Source: Heliopora coerulea
Lineage: Eukaryota > Cnidaria > Anthozoa > Scleralcyonacea > Helioporidae
NCBI GenBank assembly: GCA_030142905.1
Contig: JASJOG010000343.1
Coordinates: 198,747 to 262,746, forward strand
Reading direction: 5' to 3'
DNA: 64,000 bases
The notes below the pieces were generated by a model. The model made no database searches. It worked only from the letters and a program-made list of their open reading frames with translations, and was not told where the DNA came from. Made by a program: the position numbers and the translations under genes. Each line of letters begins with the position of its first letter. Positions within the stretch are counted from its first letter, which is position 1. This document shows positions 10,278-21,699 of this stretch, one piece after another.

Positions 10278-10313
10278 AGGCGGCTATCATCTGCTAAAGA
10301 TGTAGCAATCACC

Positions 10314-10349
10314 ATGTATGTATGTATGTATGTATGTATGTATGTATGT
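10314..10349. repeat. (TATG)n at LINE 3' end
   Basis: A (TATG)n array directly after the LINE 3' untranslated region, followed by a degenerate TGTA-rich stretch to about 10410. It is either the element's own short-repeat tail or part of the target microsatellite. Confidence 0.9.
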
Positions 10350-10477
10350 CTGTGTGTATGTATCTATACATCTATACATTGATGTATCTATGTATATATA
10401 TCTGTATATGTACGATACACATGCACAAATGTCGTTTCCCTAAATTTGATGCCATATTTTTCTCAGTTGGACTTCTT

Positions 10478-10612
10478 TCCTCCCCCCTTCCATATTAGGA
10501 TTGTCCCCTCGCCCACCGCCCGAAGCGCGGTGCGAGGACCGAAGGCCCGAACGGGCGACGATACTAATCTCGACGAGTGTGGGGTTCTGTTACACGCGTG
10601 GTGATTAGGGAG
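10478..10612. other. GC-rich patch, probable repeat fragment
   Basis: A locally GC-rich stretch (CGCCCACCGCCCGAAGCGCG and CGGGCGACG) in AT-rich surroundings, with an internal inverted pairing of CCTCGCCCACCGC with GCGGTGCGAGG. It has no recognised coding content. Confidence 0.4.
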
Positions 10613-10705
10613 AAAAATTTTTCACATTTTTCACATATATATATATATATCCAAAACTTCTGGTTAGCAAAAGGATAGTTATAAATTTAAAAAACACGAG
10701 AATAC

Positions 10706-10754
10706 TTTTCAAAGACATGTTTCGGCAAGACTTATGCCATCTTCAGTTTACAAG
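10706..10754 (-). ncRNA. Hammerhead-type ribozyme candidate (Penelope-associated)
   Basis: Minus strand: core CTGAAGA (10746-10740), stem II GGCA with TGCC (4 bp), GAAA (10723-10720), the palindrome ACATGT (10720-10715) as stem III, and cleavage expected after C10714 (UC). Stem I pairs AAA(T) upstream with TTT(G) downstream, then a further broken helix. A related decayed copy is at 39738-39780 and another at 34250-34297. Confidence 0.6.
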
Positions 10755-10890
10755 ATGATGTTTGCAAGGCTTTAAATAAGAATTATAGTATGAATAAATT
10801 AACTAATTACAATGACGATATGTTAGATGATTAATTACAATGACAGTGTGTTGTGTGAGGATTAACGGAGGCGGTATCAGACGATAATTA

Positions 10891-11034
10891 CTAGCAGAGG
10901 AAGGTGTTGATATGTTGCATTTGTGTGTTTAATTCTGGTTTTTTATTTTGGATGTGAATAGCTTCTTTCAATTTGAGTGTGAAAGTGGTTTTGGCCGAAT
11001 CTAAAATTTTAAAGCAGTTAGGTGTGCAAAAACC
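10891..11034 (-). pseudogene. Penelope-like element protein, extreme C-terminus
   Basis: On the minus strand from 11034 to TAG at 10893-10891 an open frame of about 47 codons contains FKILDSAKTTFTLKLKEAIH and PELNTQMQHIN, the pattern that closes the GIY-YIG domain of Penelope-like proteins. It starts at an (AT)n run, so the copy is 5'-truncated. The ribozyme-like motif at 10714-10754 follows downstream on the same strand. Confidence 0.55.
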
Positions 11035-11061
11035 ATATATATATTCATATATATATATATA

Positions 11062-11097
<36 letters not shown>

Positions 11098-11110
11098 TAT
11101 GTATGTATGT
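11034..11110. repeat. (AT)n microsatellite
   Basis: Interrupted (AT)n with TTCAT spacers. It forms the 5' boundary of the truncated Penelope-like copy on the minus strand. Confidence 0.9.
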
Positions 11111-11181
11111 ATGTATGTATTTATGTAAAATCATCAAGAGCCCGCTCAACATAAAGCTTAAAAATCATATAATCATCATAC

Positions 11182-11282
11182 GAACTTTATTAATAAAGAA
11201 TAAACAACTACGTTTCGGGGACCGACTCCTTCTTCAGAAAGCCCCGAAACGTAGTTGTTTATTCTTTTTTAATAAAGTTTGT
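11182..11282. repeat. Inverted repeat (about 38-bp arms) around a hammerhead-like core
   Basis: ACTTTATTAATAAAGAATAA then ACAACTACGTTTCGGGG is mirrored by CCCCGAAACGTAGTTGTTTA then TTCTTTTTTAATAAAGTTT. The spacer read on the minus strand has CTGAAGA (11237-11231), a weak stem II, GAAA, the palindrome ACGT and a UA cleavage position. Stem I and II pairing are poor, so this is probably a decayed hammerhead at the end of a Penelope-type repeat. Confidence 0.6.
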
Positions 11283-11826
11283 CTCCATTTTGCATCCATG
11301 CAGTCGCCTTCAGGGGCATCTCAATAAAATAGTTCGCTCCTGAGTATGTGATACTTCCACGAACAGCGAACAAAGAGACAGAGTTCAGATTATGTATAAG
11401 AGCAAAGTGTTTTGAGGATAGGCAGCAAAGAGCAGTTTTGATGCGAGAGTGTTTCATCATAATGTACTAAGGTCCCGCAGTGCAGGCGTCCAATCACGGC
11501 ACGGAAGAGTCTACTTTTCTTCTTAAAGTATTATTTGTTTGTCTTCAAATGGGAAATTTTCCCGCCAAAACTTGCCAACGTGTAGGAAAAACTTACTGCA
11601 CGACAAAAGACAACTTCAGTGGCATTGTTTTCAGTTAATTGGATGTCTAAATTATTGGTTTTTAGAAGGGAATTCGCAACAAATTGATCTTTCTTTGTGC
11701 TCTGTGCCTGCACAAGCGCTTGTCATGACCACTCTTTGTCAGGCATACAATATATTTTTATCACTATATTTTGGTCGCTTGAAACAAGCCATGTAATAAA
11801 CCTCTTACTATAAATCTCATCCGCCC

Positions 11827-11933
11827 GGTCATTACAGGAAAATATCAAACCGGGGGTTTTCATGTACGGAACGAACCCGAAGGGCTTGGTCCGCACTTTC
11901 AAGACCCCGGTCTGATATTTTCCTGTAATGACC
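11827..11933. repeat. Fold-back MITE, about 30-bp arms
   Basis: GGTCATTACAGGAAAATATC with ACCGGGGG at the left; CCCCGGTCTGATATTTTCCT and GTAATGACC at the right. Non-coding interior. Confidence 0.85.
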
Positions 11934-14339
11934 TCGCTCTAGGTTAACAAGAAGTCAATGATAGCTTTGAAACTTCACTATATTTTCACGACTATGACAA
12001 TTAAGGCTCACGATCTGTAGTTTTCCCCAGTGAATTATTCTTGAAATCAATATCACGATGTCATATAAACGAACAAATTTCTAACGCAGCCATGTAAAGA
12101 ATCAGACATGATTTGATGCTACTCTGGCTTGAAACGTTTTGAACGTAGTTTACGAGACTGTCGTTCATGACATGTCGAACGAAAATTTCATGTGTCATTT
12201 CGCATGTGAAATATATATATGGAATTGAAACATTTTCACATATGAAGCACTATCTTTATGTGTAAAATAACGTGAAATTTTTGCAAAGGATGATATTTCA
12301 CTGACGAGTATCACAGCAAACTGTTAGCGAGAAAATTGTGAAAAGATTTGTCGACACATTTCCTTTGTTGGCTTAATTTACCAAAGTTTGCAGGAGCTCA
12401 CTAAAGCAAACATCAGGTTAATTATTTGATATCTGTAATACCACAGATTATCTGTGCCGTTGTGTCAGAATGACAGCTCGACTAGATATCACTACTTTTA
12501 TTTACACGTACCTAGCCAGGCATATCTAACTATGAACCTCCTACTGAAAATTACCCCACGGAACTACCTTCAGATAATTTGATCCTAAAAAATGAGTGAA
12601 TTGATTGATAGATCACGATGTCAGTTGTTCCATTAGTCCACGTCTAGAATAATCGATTTGTTTTCATTACTTAAAAAGCAATGGCCAGCAAGCTGTAACA
12701 TATAATAGTTTACTATTAATACAATGGGAGAAAAATCAGTTCTAAAACGATAGACCCGCTTTTTCATGGTTAATGCAGACAGAATACCTTTTTTTCACCC
12801 ACGTTCATCAAATTCTTTGAAAGCATTCCATCACTAGGTTTATCTGATGTACTCAACATAATCAAGAGATTTCATACTGAGATGAGACTTTGGAGGATGA
12901 CGGAACTGCAAAATTATGTCATGTGGAAGATTCCCTTAAAAACTCAGAATCAGCCAAGTATAAGTTTCATTCTATGTTAATTGCATTTAATATTTTCTCT
13001 TTGTGTCGATCCATTTCTAATCATTTTTAAAATTATGTTTCATTTAACATATGTGTAGCGTTACTAGCCCCCTTAACAACAAAGATTTATGGTGGCTGTA
13101 GAATTTATCAAACTGCTATCAGAAGGCTTAGAACCTTGCTATAAAATCTTATATTTTCGAACTGTGATGCTTGCAAGTTAAATTATATTAAAAACTTGAG
13201 AACCAGTATGTCTGTAATGGTGTACAGAATCAACTGCTGTGAGAAACATGCCAGTAGAATCAACACATCCACAGGAGAAAAACCCCATAATAGTTAGAAA
13301 CTTATATACGATATATACCATAAGCATAACAATCATTAATGAAAATGAACAAACCGATAACTTCCACACCATCCATGACCAATGACACCTTGAAAGGGCT
13401 CAACATTAAATTTATTTGCATGTGCGACGTATTAACTCTTCTCGTCATAGGCAAGAGCAGTAAATACTTAGAGTACATGCTGCTTTATGCAAAGTTTCCT
13501 TGCCGGGTTTAAAATACGATTGTTTTCTTCAATGTGGTTCCCTGAAGAGCTCAAATATCTAGCACTGAAAAACAATGAAGTCATCACAAAGGCTATTAAC
13601 AGCATGGTAGCCAGTTAATTTTGTGAAGTATGTTCTTCGTTAAAGTTAAAAATGGGTACGAAACACGTACATGCATCTTCCGCTGTCGTAAGTTAATCGA
13701 GATGTCAAATCGATGTCCCTGATTAGAGGGAAAGAAACTTAGACCACCCTTACAGCTAGTGCTTTACGTGGTCACAATTACCTAAAACTGAAACTCGAGA
13801 TAAGTGAATGAAAAAGTACTTTAAATCAACACACTGCCAGCAACGTGTATTTTAATGCGAAAATCTTTCCAAAACTTTCAAGAGGAGTTAAGTGTCCTTA
13901 AAACTTGAGCGACTAAACAATCTTCAAACTCAAAATTGAAATTCTTCAACATCAATTTTTTGTCAACTTGGAGCAGCGGGATTATCATATTTGATAGTTT
14001 GCGTTAAATAAAAATCAACTTAGAATGTCAATTTATTTTACCATTGTTAAGTTTGGATGAGTAGTTGCTTTTATGATTGTAGTTTCAATGCCATTGATGT
14101 TACGACTGCAGGGATAACCAGGAACAAGTAGAACTCTGCTATACAAAGCTGTACCACCGCAAGGTCGGGCACCATTTGCAGTTGTGATAATGTCATTACG
14201 AAATAATTGAACAACATTTAGGTTGTACAATTCTATGAAGTGTCATTCTCGTCAAAATCAAACTTTAAATTTTATCTTCGAACCAGCTTGACTTGTGAAG
14301 TGCAAGTATAAATTGTAAACATTGAGTTATATGTAAAAT
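11934..14339. other. No gene recognised
   Basis: AT-rich. Around 12190-12250 there are several CACATGTGAA-like words related to the cluster at 39882-40085. No coding or RNA gene can be supported. Confidence 0.5.
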
Positions 14340-14518
14340 TGAATTGTGAAACACTAAATTACGCAATTGTAAATTGTGAAACACTGAATTATGAAAGCTT
14401 GAATTGTGAAAACATTAAATTGCGAAAGTCTATATGAATTGTGAAACGATAAAGCCAACACGCAAGCTAGTAAAGAAACGTGAAGGAAGTGGCAACCACC
14501 GTCCTGAAAAAACTTTTT

Positions 14519-14558
<40 letters not shown>

Positions 14559-15290
14559 TCCTTCTTCCTTTTTCTTTGCCGTTGTCGCTTACTTTCAAAA
14601 TAGCAGACGCAATTCAAAGGACAACATCCCTTCTTCGACACATGGTTACAAGATACCTTACTGGAGCTTCGAAAATAATCATAGTGATTCAAATTCTCTA
14701 GATTTAATGGAGAATTTGATCAACAACGGCAGAATAAAACGCTCTTACTGGAATGGCAAAGTTTCGTAGGTGCCTTTCTTTCATGGTGTCTAGTTATATT
14801 GTACTTTGGACGTCCACGCTCTCCATGCATTTCAGTGGTAATTGGTCAACTCTGTGATTGACTACCTACATGAGTATTGCTAAACGTTGGACATAAATTA
14901 TTTCTGAAATCTTGTAAGAGGCGAGTAACTTGTTCGCCAACATGAATGGCAACGTAACAAACTATACAGCTGCATAAGCTGTCAAGACGATACACAATGC
15001 CATCAAGGGAATCCAAATCATAATTTTTGAGCTGACGTAGTACGACACTTGCATCCATTGTCGAAGAAGGATGTTGTCTTTTAAATTCTTGCGTCTGCCA
15101 TTTTGAAAACAAGCTAGAACAGCAGTCAAGACATCCCACCACTTTGTTTTCTGGCTTGCGTGTTGGTATTATAGTTTCACAATTTAGTGTTTTTACTATT
15201 CAAGCTTTCAAAATTTGGTGTTTCATAATTCAAGCTGGCATAATCTAATGTTTTTCAGTTCTAGCTTTCAAAATTTGGTGTCTCAAAATC
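14340..15290. mobile_element. Large fold-back element (about 950 bp)
   Basis: The left end has repeated words GAATTGTGAAACACTAAATT, the right end the reverse (TTCACAATTTAGTGTTTTTA and related). Deeper in, CACGCAAGCTAG mirrors TTGCGTGTTGG, and the block around AATTCAAAGGACAACATCCC mirrors the block at 15060-15090. The left arm is interrupted by a (TTTC)n run. No transposase is recognised; probably a non-autonomous DNA element. Confidence 0.65.
14515..14561. repeat. (TTTC)n microsatellite
   Basis: About eleven TTTC units inside the left arm of the fold-back element. Confidence 0.95.
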
Positions 15291-16415
15291 AATTGGTTCA
15301 CTTTAAAGGAAATCTCCTTTCTGAAGGAAATTTTGAGAAACTGAAGGAAATTTGAAGAAAATAAAATTTTTAAGGATGCTTCAAGGATTTTTGAAGGAGT
15401 TCGCATTATTGAACAAATTTGTTATGTTGCACAATGTTGCTGATTGTTGCAATACAACAGTGTGCAGAGTAACCATCTTTAAAATTAACTTGTGGTTGGC
15501 TGTAATACATTTACAGGTATGCTGACGCTCCAAAAAAACGAGATTTGACTTCCGTCATTTGGCACGATGGCTAGCGGAAGACAATGAAAACAATCCGAGC
15601 GACTTCTGAGCAGGTTCGCGAGTCACAACCATCATTCATCTTCTGCAATATTTCTGTGAAACGATAAGTGACAAAAGCGCAGCCTTTTAATTTGTCTTTG
15701 CAACAACAAAGGATGGCAATTTTAATGTGTAGAAGAACTGTTTGCGTGATTTGAAGTTGACACCGTTTTATTATTTCTTCATTTGTCACGAGACGTTGAT
15801 CACGAAATCCAAATCAAGAATCGTTTATTGCACGAAAATATCCTACATGCAGCTGAAGCGGAATTCTTTTAAATATTTCCATTTGTATTGAAATAAAATC
15901 TATTTGACGACTCTAACAACATTTTTTAATGTACTGAAAACTGGGGATTTGGATTTTTCTCATACGTTCGTTAGATTTCTCGTTTTATGTTTCCCGAATC
16001 GATCGTTTCACATTCGTGTCAATGCTGGTGTTAACCTACATATCAAAATATGGGTAATTTGTATTTGCTGACTAAACAAACTCCAAAAATAAACACTTTG
16101 TATAACTCAATGGAGATGTGAATAAATAAACGAGAGGAAAATATGGTGAGATAAATTCAATAATGAAGACTTTCTAATAATGTCGAAATATTACCTTACA
16201 TTTTCTGACTCATTTTGGCTTACTCACCAATTAAGATGTTTTTTTAAGGAGTTTGTTATGTAAACGAGTTCAATTTACAAATAGCTTCACTGGCAGTACT
16301 GAGCTAACAGTGTCAGGTTTCCCAATTAGAAATTTTGCGTTCTCTAAGCCAATTTTTATAGGCTTAGCTACGAAAATTTCATTTTCATCAATTTCGGATA
16401 ATTTCAAATTTGAAA
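15291..16415. other. No gene recognised
   Basis: AT-rich with a short GAAGGAAATTT-type degenerate repeat at 15305-15400. The short open frames have no recognisable domain. Confidence 0.5.
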
Positions 16416-16553
16416 CTCGTGACAGTCTATGAAGCAAGATATCCGCTTGTGATTGGCTGAAGTTTGTCCTCGACGACACTTTCGTCGGTTAAACACATAT
16501 ACTCCTAGATGTCAATCGGAAGGCACAAAATCGCACGTGTAAATAGCCCTTAA
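16416..16553. repeat. MITE, TTTACACGTGCGA family, truncated copy
   Basis: Shares GACAGTCTATGAAGCAAGAT, ATCCGCTTGTGATT and the end TCGCACGTGTAAA with fuller copies at 38240-38430 (inverted) and 40210-40400. The left end is missing. Confidence 0.7.
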
Positions 16554-16555
16554 CG

Positions 16556-17590
16556 TTCACATAAAATTTGTAACCGTGGATTGGTACACTAGTTTAGTTG
16601 CCATTTTGCCAATATGGCCGCCTTAGATCGTAGGCAATTTTTAGTGGAATGTTTTATTTTTATTGCTGGTGCGGAAAAGAAAACAGTATATATATGGGGA
16701 AATGAACTAAGGAGACGAAGAATTTCAATGTTGTAATGTTTAATGCAACTTTCAACAAACATTCCTACTCTTTCGCTAATCTCCTTTGATGCATACGTCT
16801 TCTTTCTCTGGCCTTCATGATCTTTTAGTTTTTTGTCATATACACATCTGAACTAGCAAACATAGGACATAAGTAATTCGTCGTTGATTTCACCAGTTGG
16901 TGTTCTATTGTCTATTTTGTTTTTGTCGCGTATTACGGGCGACAATTTTTTCTGCAGACAGTGGCCGATCATCGCCGATAATTTTCACATAAAATCAGAG
17001 TCATCGACGAGTCTCGCCGATTAGTCGCCGAAGAAACGTTCGCATAAAATGTGTAACTGGATCTGGATATCGTTCAATTGCCAGTATGGCCCCATTACGT
17101 CGTCGGCAATGCTTACAGTGGAGCCTTTTTTTTGTTGCTGATGCAGAAATTATAACAACAGCGAGGAAATGAACTAAGGAGGCGGATGAGGATACTAAAG
17201 TTCTGAATGTTCTAACGTTTAATGCAACTTTCAACAGGAATTACTATTCTTTTGCTAATTGCTTTCCATGCAGTCGTCTTTTAATTTTTCATCATATCGA
17301 CATCTGAACTCGCGAATAGAGAATATAACTTTAACTCTTTCGGGTCCATAGCTGACTTTGATGTTTCACTCTGGCTAAAGACAGACGATTTTACTCGTCA
17401 AGGGGAGACCACTTCGACAGGAAAGGGTTAAGTAATTAGTCGTTAATTTCACCAGTTGGTGTTCTATGGTCCATTTTGTTTCTGCCGCGCTGTATTATGG
17501 GTTACAATTTGTCCTGCATAAAGTCGCCGATCATCGCCGATAATATTCACGTAAAGTCAGAGTCATCGCCGAATCTCGCCGACTGTCTGC
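16556..17590. repeat. Tandem duplication of an about 480-bp unit
   Basis: Unit A (about 16556-17035) and unit B (about 17036-17590) align over their length. Shared words include GGAAATGAACTAAGGAG, TTTAATGCAACTTTCAACA, TTTCACCAGTTGGTGTTCTA and CGCCGATCATCGCCGATAA. Unit B carries a MITE at 17331-17431 that unit A lacks. No coding content is recognised. Confidence 0.75.
17331..17431. repeat. Short palindromic MITE, CTCTGGCTAA family, copy 3
   Basis: TTAACTCTTTCGGGTCC at the left and GACAGGAAAGGGTTAA at the right, with core CTCTGGCTAAAGACAGA and ACGATTTTACTCGTC. It is inserted into unit B of the tandem duplication; the matching site in unit A is empty. Confidence 0.75.
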
Positions 17591-18177
17591 GACAATTTGC
17601 GTTCGAATGGGAAAGTTGAACCAAGTTCAACTTTCGCGATCGATCGCCGTCCAGTCGCAGACAGTCGGCGATCATCTGCGTGCGAACTGTGTTCGTGTTC
17701 ACATAAAAATTCGACACTCGTTTGAGGTGTCCTGTGAGTCTGCGACAGTTTGCGATTGTTTACCAATTTTATGTGAACCAGGCTTTAGAGGTCTAAAGAC
17801 GCTCATCGACGCTCCATAACCGCAAGTCGTAACTGTCCGCAACAAAGCATGAAATATATTTCTCCATTTTTAGCACTGGACTCGTCGGTTACAACGTGAC
17901 GCGTGATTCGTTATGCCTTTAGTGTGAACGGCGGGATTTTTATTTGCGCGTTACAGCCTACGGTTACGGCGACTCGTGTCGCGTTCGTTTTAAACAGGCC
18001 TGAGAAATAGACCTCTCAAATCCTCCATATTTTGTAAAAATAGTGGATATTTGTAGTTTACAAGTTAAAAAAAATAAATGAATAAATTCAGGAGTCTTTC
18101 TCGGGTTGACTGCCCAAACAAAATCGTCGATCGCACTATAGGCCACTTCCATTAACAAGTCACGTAGTTATAACCTT

Positions 18178-18315
18178 CTTAACCCTTTATTAGGCACGGT
18201 TGCCATTTGGCAGCTTTATTATTTTAATCCGGCTAGCTCCAGATTATTTCACTCTGGCTAACAAAAGACGATTTTACTCGTCAAAGCGAGACGTCTCGAA
18301 AATTTGTCATGTAAA
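18178..18315. repeat. Short palindromic MITE, CTCTGGCTAA family, copy 4
   Basis: Begins TTAACCCTTTATTAGGC and contains CTCTGGCTAACAAAAGACGA and TTTTACTCGTCAAAGCGAGA. The right end is diverged. Confidence 0.55.
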
Positions 18316-20117
18316 AACTACCTCGTCTAAAAAAGCTGACGTGAAATTTCGAATACAGCAAGCACAAGCAGGCTGGTGATTTATGTAAAATTCTGTGGTT
18401 TCGATTTTCAAAACTTACACGTGACTTCGAGAAGTAGGTCAGACATATAGGTGGTCACATGAACTGACTGAATTTTTTGATGCACCGCAAAACGCCATGT
18501 AAAGGAAGACATTGTACTCGAACCCCGGCTGAGAAACAGATATATGGACATTTTAAGTTTGTTCATGCCAAATATTGGCGGAAACAATGAATCTTTAAGG
18601 AGGTGAAAGTCCTTTTTTCTTTTCATCGCTTAGTGGATGGTATGCATTCTTGAAAGCCTCCTTTTCATCTGGTAGCGCTTATGGAAATTGTTTAAGGCTC
18701 TAGTTAGAATACATAAAAGTCTCATTTTTTTTAATAATTTTTAATTTTCAACCCGTTTTTGGATGTCATCTTCTTTGCTGAATTTTTGACACTTTCTCAC
18801 GATAAGTCAAAACCAAAGACCGAAAATCGTAATTAAATGATTTTTCTGGAAGTTTTGTTGTTTGAATATTTCGAAACAGTACAATGATGAAGAGTTTCTA
18901 CAGGCGTGTCCCCATTGACCTATTTATAATCTGTGGTGGGAAAAAGTATTTGAAAAGCCATGGCAACACTAAGTTGACTTAAAAATATCACAAGATTTTT
19001 GAAGATTTAAGTAAAAATTATCAACGTCTACCCTCCTTCGAGACCCAACGTAAATTCTCTTGGCATCAGTTAAAATCAAACGTCTTTTGGTGAAAAGCAC
19101 AGGCTTTTTTTTTTCCACGAGTGTATCGATATAATTGCACGAAACTTCAAACCCATTTTTAAAAATACTAATAAAGAAAATGAGTTCTCAAAAATCCTAA
19201 CAATTTCGACTATAATTTCTTGTTTTAATGTTTTAAAAAGTTTTAAATAATTTTGCTTTATCACGATACAATTTTATCCTTCCCAGTTAGGCCTCACTAT
19301 GATTGAAGAAAAAGCATTTTTAGTGTCAAAACATACCAGATACGAACATTATCATATTTTGGTTCAGAAAAACCTGAAACTATACGGCCCATGTTTAACG
19401 GCCCAAATAAGGTATGACGCTAGTCAGGCTGGGAAATATCAAAACGACAATTTAGAGGGTGTTTACTAGAGACCGGATTGAAATTAGAATCCGACCAAGT
19501 CTAACCTGAATTTGAACCATTTTTATTAATTTTCTATCCATTCCGGCTAAATGTCTCCTTAAGCCCTTGCTGAAACATGGCTTTTTTTACACACAAACAT
19601 GGCTAAACGCTGAAACATCTGGTGAGAAAAATTCACAAGCGGTGTATGTTATCGAGTTTTGTCCAAGACTTCACCGTATATACAGCGCTCTGTACGGTAT
19701 ACAGAGCCACGTATACAAAGAAGAGTTAGGCAACGTCGTTTCTTGGGTGGATAAACGAAGAAACGATGTTTGCGGAACAGAAATCGAGGACGGGAAAAAA
19801 ATATGCTTCTATTCCCCGAGAAACACTTTTTTGGTTCCCAGAAACAGAAATCAAAATGGAGAAACACTTGAGGAAATATCGAATATCTCAAATGTACTCA
19901 AAGTATCATTTTTACTCATTAATCTTTTTTATCATTTAAAGCCAATTGTCCTAGTTTATCCCTATTTTGCATCTGAAGTGCGGTTGATGAGTCAACAACA
20001 CTACAAGGCAGACCCTTAGAAACTCGATCAATTCATGCTGCCTCTGTACTATGAGTTGATGAGGGTCGCCAAGTCAAAGCGTACGTAGGATGCGTTTTAT
20101 TTGGGTTTTATTTGGAT
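18316..20117. other. No gene recognised
   Basis: AT-rich. A 150-codon plus-strand frame at 19567-20019 has no recognised domain and low-complexity composition; it is treated as chance. Confidence 0.45.
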
Positions 20118-20943
20118 TAGGGTGAGGCGGTTTTGTAAGAAAACCGAAACCGAAAACCGTTACGAAATAACCGAAATAACCGACATAACCGAGTCTTTGA
20201 TCAATTAAATTATTGTGACCAAAATAAACGAGTCTTGTGTGTTATCATAATTATATTTATATAAAAGTAGTTTCTTTAGTTATGTACGGTATGAATGATT
20301 GTTTATAAGTTTTCGGCTAGAAAGACGAGCATATCGCTACACTCTACCATCACCGATTCTCTCGTGCAGTCATAAAGTTTTACCACTTTATTTTTGGAAA
20401 AAGTGGTCTTGTTGGGAACTTGGTATCGTGGTTCCAAGACATTCGGTAAATGCTGAAAACCGGGTTTATTAACAGTGTTAAAAGGAATGTTGTCCTTGCA
20501 CAAAAAGTGTGTGATTGCATCTGTAATCATCTGGTGGCGTTGATTTCCTGGAGTAAGCGGTGTAGCTCTGGCAAACACGCTCGTGATTGAAGGCTGTGAA
20601 GAGGATCGAGAGTCTTCCGTACCGACGTTTTTCTCTCCGGAAACAGAACAACTAGTGTCACGCTTTTTCGGATTGATGGTGGCGTACTGGACTGGATGCT
20701 TTTTCTGAAGATGCCGGAGCAGGTTCGATGTATTGCTCCCCTTGTTCTTGATGGCCTGTGAGCAAACTTGTAGTTTGCTTATAGTTTGGTGTTAATCACA
20801 TGTAGCAAGTTTGTGTCTTTAAATTTTGAATCAATTTTTCGGTTATTTCGGTCAGTCGGTTATTTGATATTAAGAAGACTCGTGAAACCAATCTGTAAAA
20901 ATAACCTATTCTTTCCGGTTAACCGGTTTACCGCCTCACCCTC
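20118..20943. mobile_element. hAT-like transposon remnant with BED-finger fragment
   Basis: Terminal inverted repeats TAGGGTGAGGCGG (left) and CCGCCTCACCCT (right), with subterminal repeats of ACCGAAATA type (AACCGAAATAACCGACATAA) and their inverse near the right end. The interior carries a minus-strand transposase N-terminus. The catalytic domain is absent, so this is a deletion derivative. I could not see a clear 8-bp target duplication. Confidence 0.7.
20303..20770 (-). pseudogene. hAT transposase N-terminus (BED zinc finger), truncated
   Basis: The frame runs from about 20770 down to the stop near 20303. It contains KLQVCSQAIKNKGSNTSNLL and RHLQKKHP (the second half of a BED finger) and then the region ITDAITHFLCKDNIPFNTV, PGFQHLPNVLEPRYQVPN, which is typical of ZBED/hAT transposases just after the finger. 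The first Cys pair and the whole catalytic domain are missing. Confidence 0.7.
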
Positions 20944-21035
20944 ACTACTATGAGGTTGGTGATCATATAATATTTATGTTCTTCATTGATTTTCGGAAAG
21001 ATAACGTATATCCCAATGCAACTGTTAGATGATCG

Positions 21036-21165
21036 ATAAGCGTTCGTCAAGTCTTAATCTCAGAAAAACGATTTCTGAGCCCCAGACGGGGATGGAGCCC
21101 GTAACCTTCTGATGACCAGTTAGACGCTCTGACAAGGTTAGGGCTTGACGAAAGTTCATCGACCA
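21036..21165 (-). mobile_element. tRNA-derived SINE, copy 1
   Basis: Minus strand: a tRNA-like head with GTCAGAGCGTCTAACTGGTC and B-box-like GGTTACGGGCTCCATCCCC, then CGTCTGGGGCTCAGAAATCG, TTTTTCTGAG and a tail CTTGACGAACG. The same head and tail words occur at 29868-29990 and 30087-30220. Confidence 0.6.
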
Positions 21166-21577
21166 TCTAAGATATTCCAAGCTCCCACATGTACAGCATA
21201 TATCACAAATGTAACTGTTGTCGGTCAAAAGAAAGAAGAAAAGAGGTCGACGTGATTGACAGAGCTGTAACTGGTCGACCATTGTTCAAAACCAATAGCA
21301 TCGTTCGAAAGTGTGCTCGGTAAAGCGTTCAGGAGACTGTGATGGTCAGTGAATCGACATTGCAGGATTTGAGATAAGTGATCAATAGGAGCCAACTTGA
21401 TACCGCATCTGGACCAAGAAAAATTAAGACAAATACTTACCTGAAAACATTTGGTCCTTAATGCGATATTTTGAAACGTATTTGTTGGTGACCAGTTGGA
21501 AAATACTCTTTTAAATCAGCTGAATTTGATTTATACTTGTTAAAATGTTCATGTGTCTCCATTGGTTTTGACAGGTC

Positions 21578-21665
21578 AGTTGAATACAACTACCAGAATT
21601 CTTTACGTTTTTTCATTTTCATGCAAAGATTGAAGTCTCAGAGCGAATGGAAACACAATAGATGG
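21578..21665. repeat. MITE, GCTGAATACAACTAC family, left-end fragment
   Basis: TTGAATACAACTACCAGAAT and TTCATGCAAAGATTGAA match the left half of copies at 28585-28771 and 52511-52686. Confidence 0.55.
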
Positions 21666-21699
21666 AGTCAAGGTTTTTTTCGCCATCTTGCACGGGGAG

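Larger units (their letters stand above)
7441..10313 (+). mobile_element. Non-LTR retrotransposon (RTE/CR1-like LINE), degenerate copy
   Basis: A LINE in plus orientation, bounded left and right by (TATG)n. About 230 bases of non-coding leader precede a linker region (7670-8163, two frames broken by stops) that contains the segment KDWFGDNDANIEELLKIKRQ. The reverse transcriptase frame (8254-9240) and a C-terminal region (9243-10277) follow. The apurinic endonuclease expected upstream is missing, so the element is 5'-truncated or internally deleted. Several stops and at least one frameshift mean it is inactive. Confidence 0.85.

Noticed and set aside
14354..14769. Overlapping frames with KKERKKERKKE or FFLSFFLSFF
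   Set aside because: Translations of the (TTTC)n microsatellite.
19567..20019. 150-codon plus-strand frame
   Set aside because: No domain, no splice context, biased composition in AT-rich DNA; best explained as chance.
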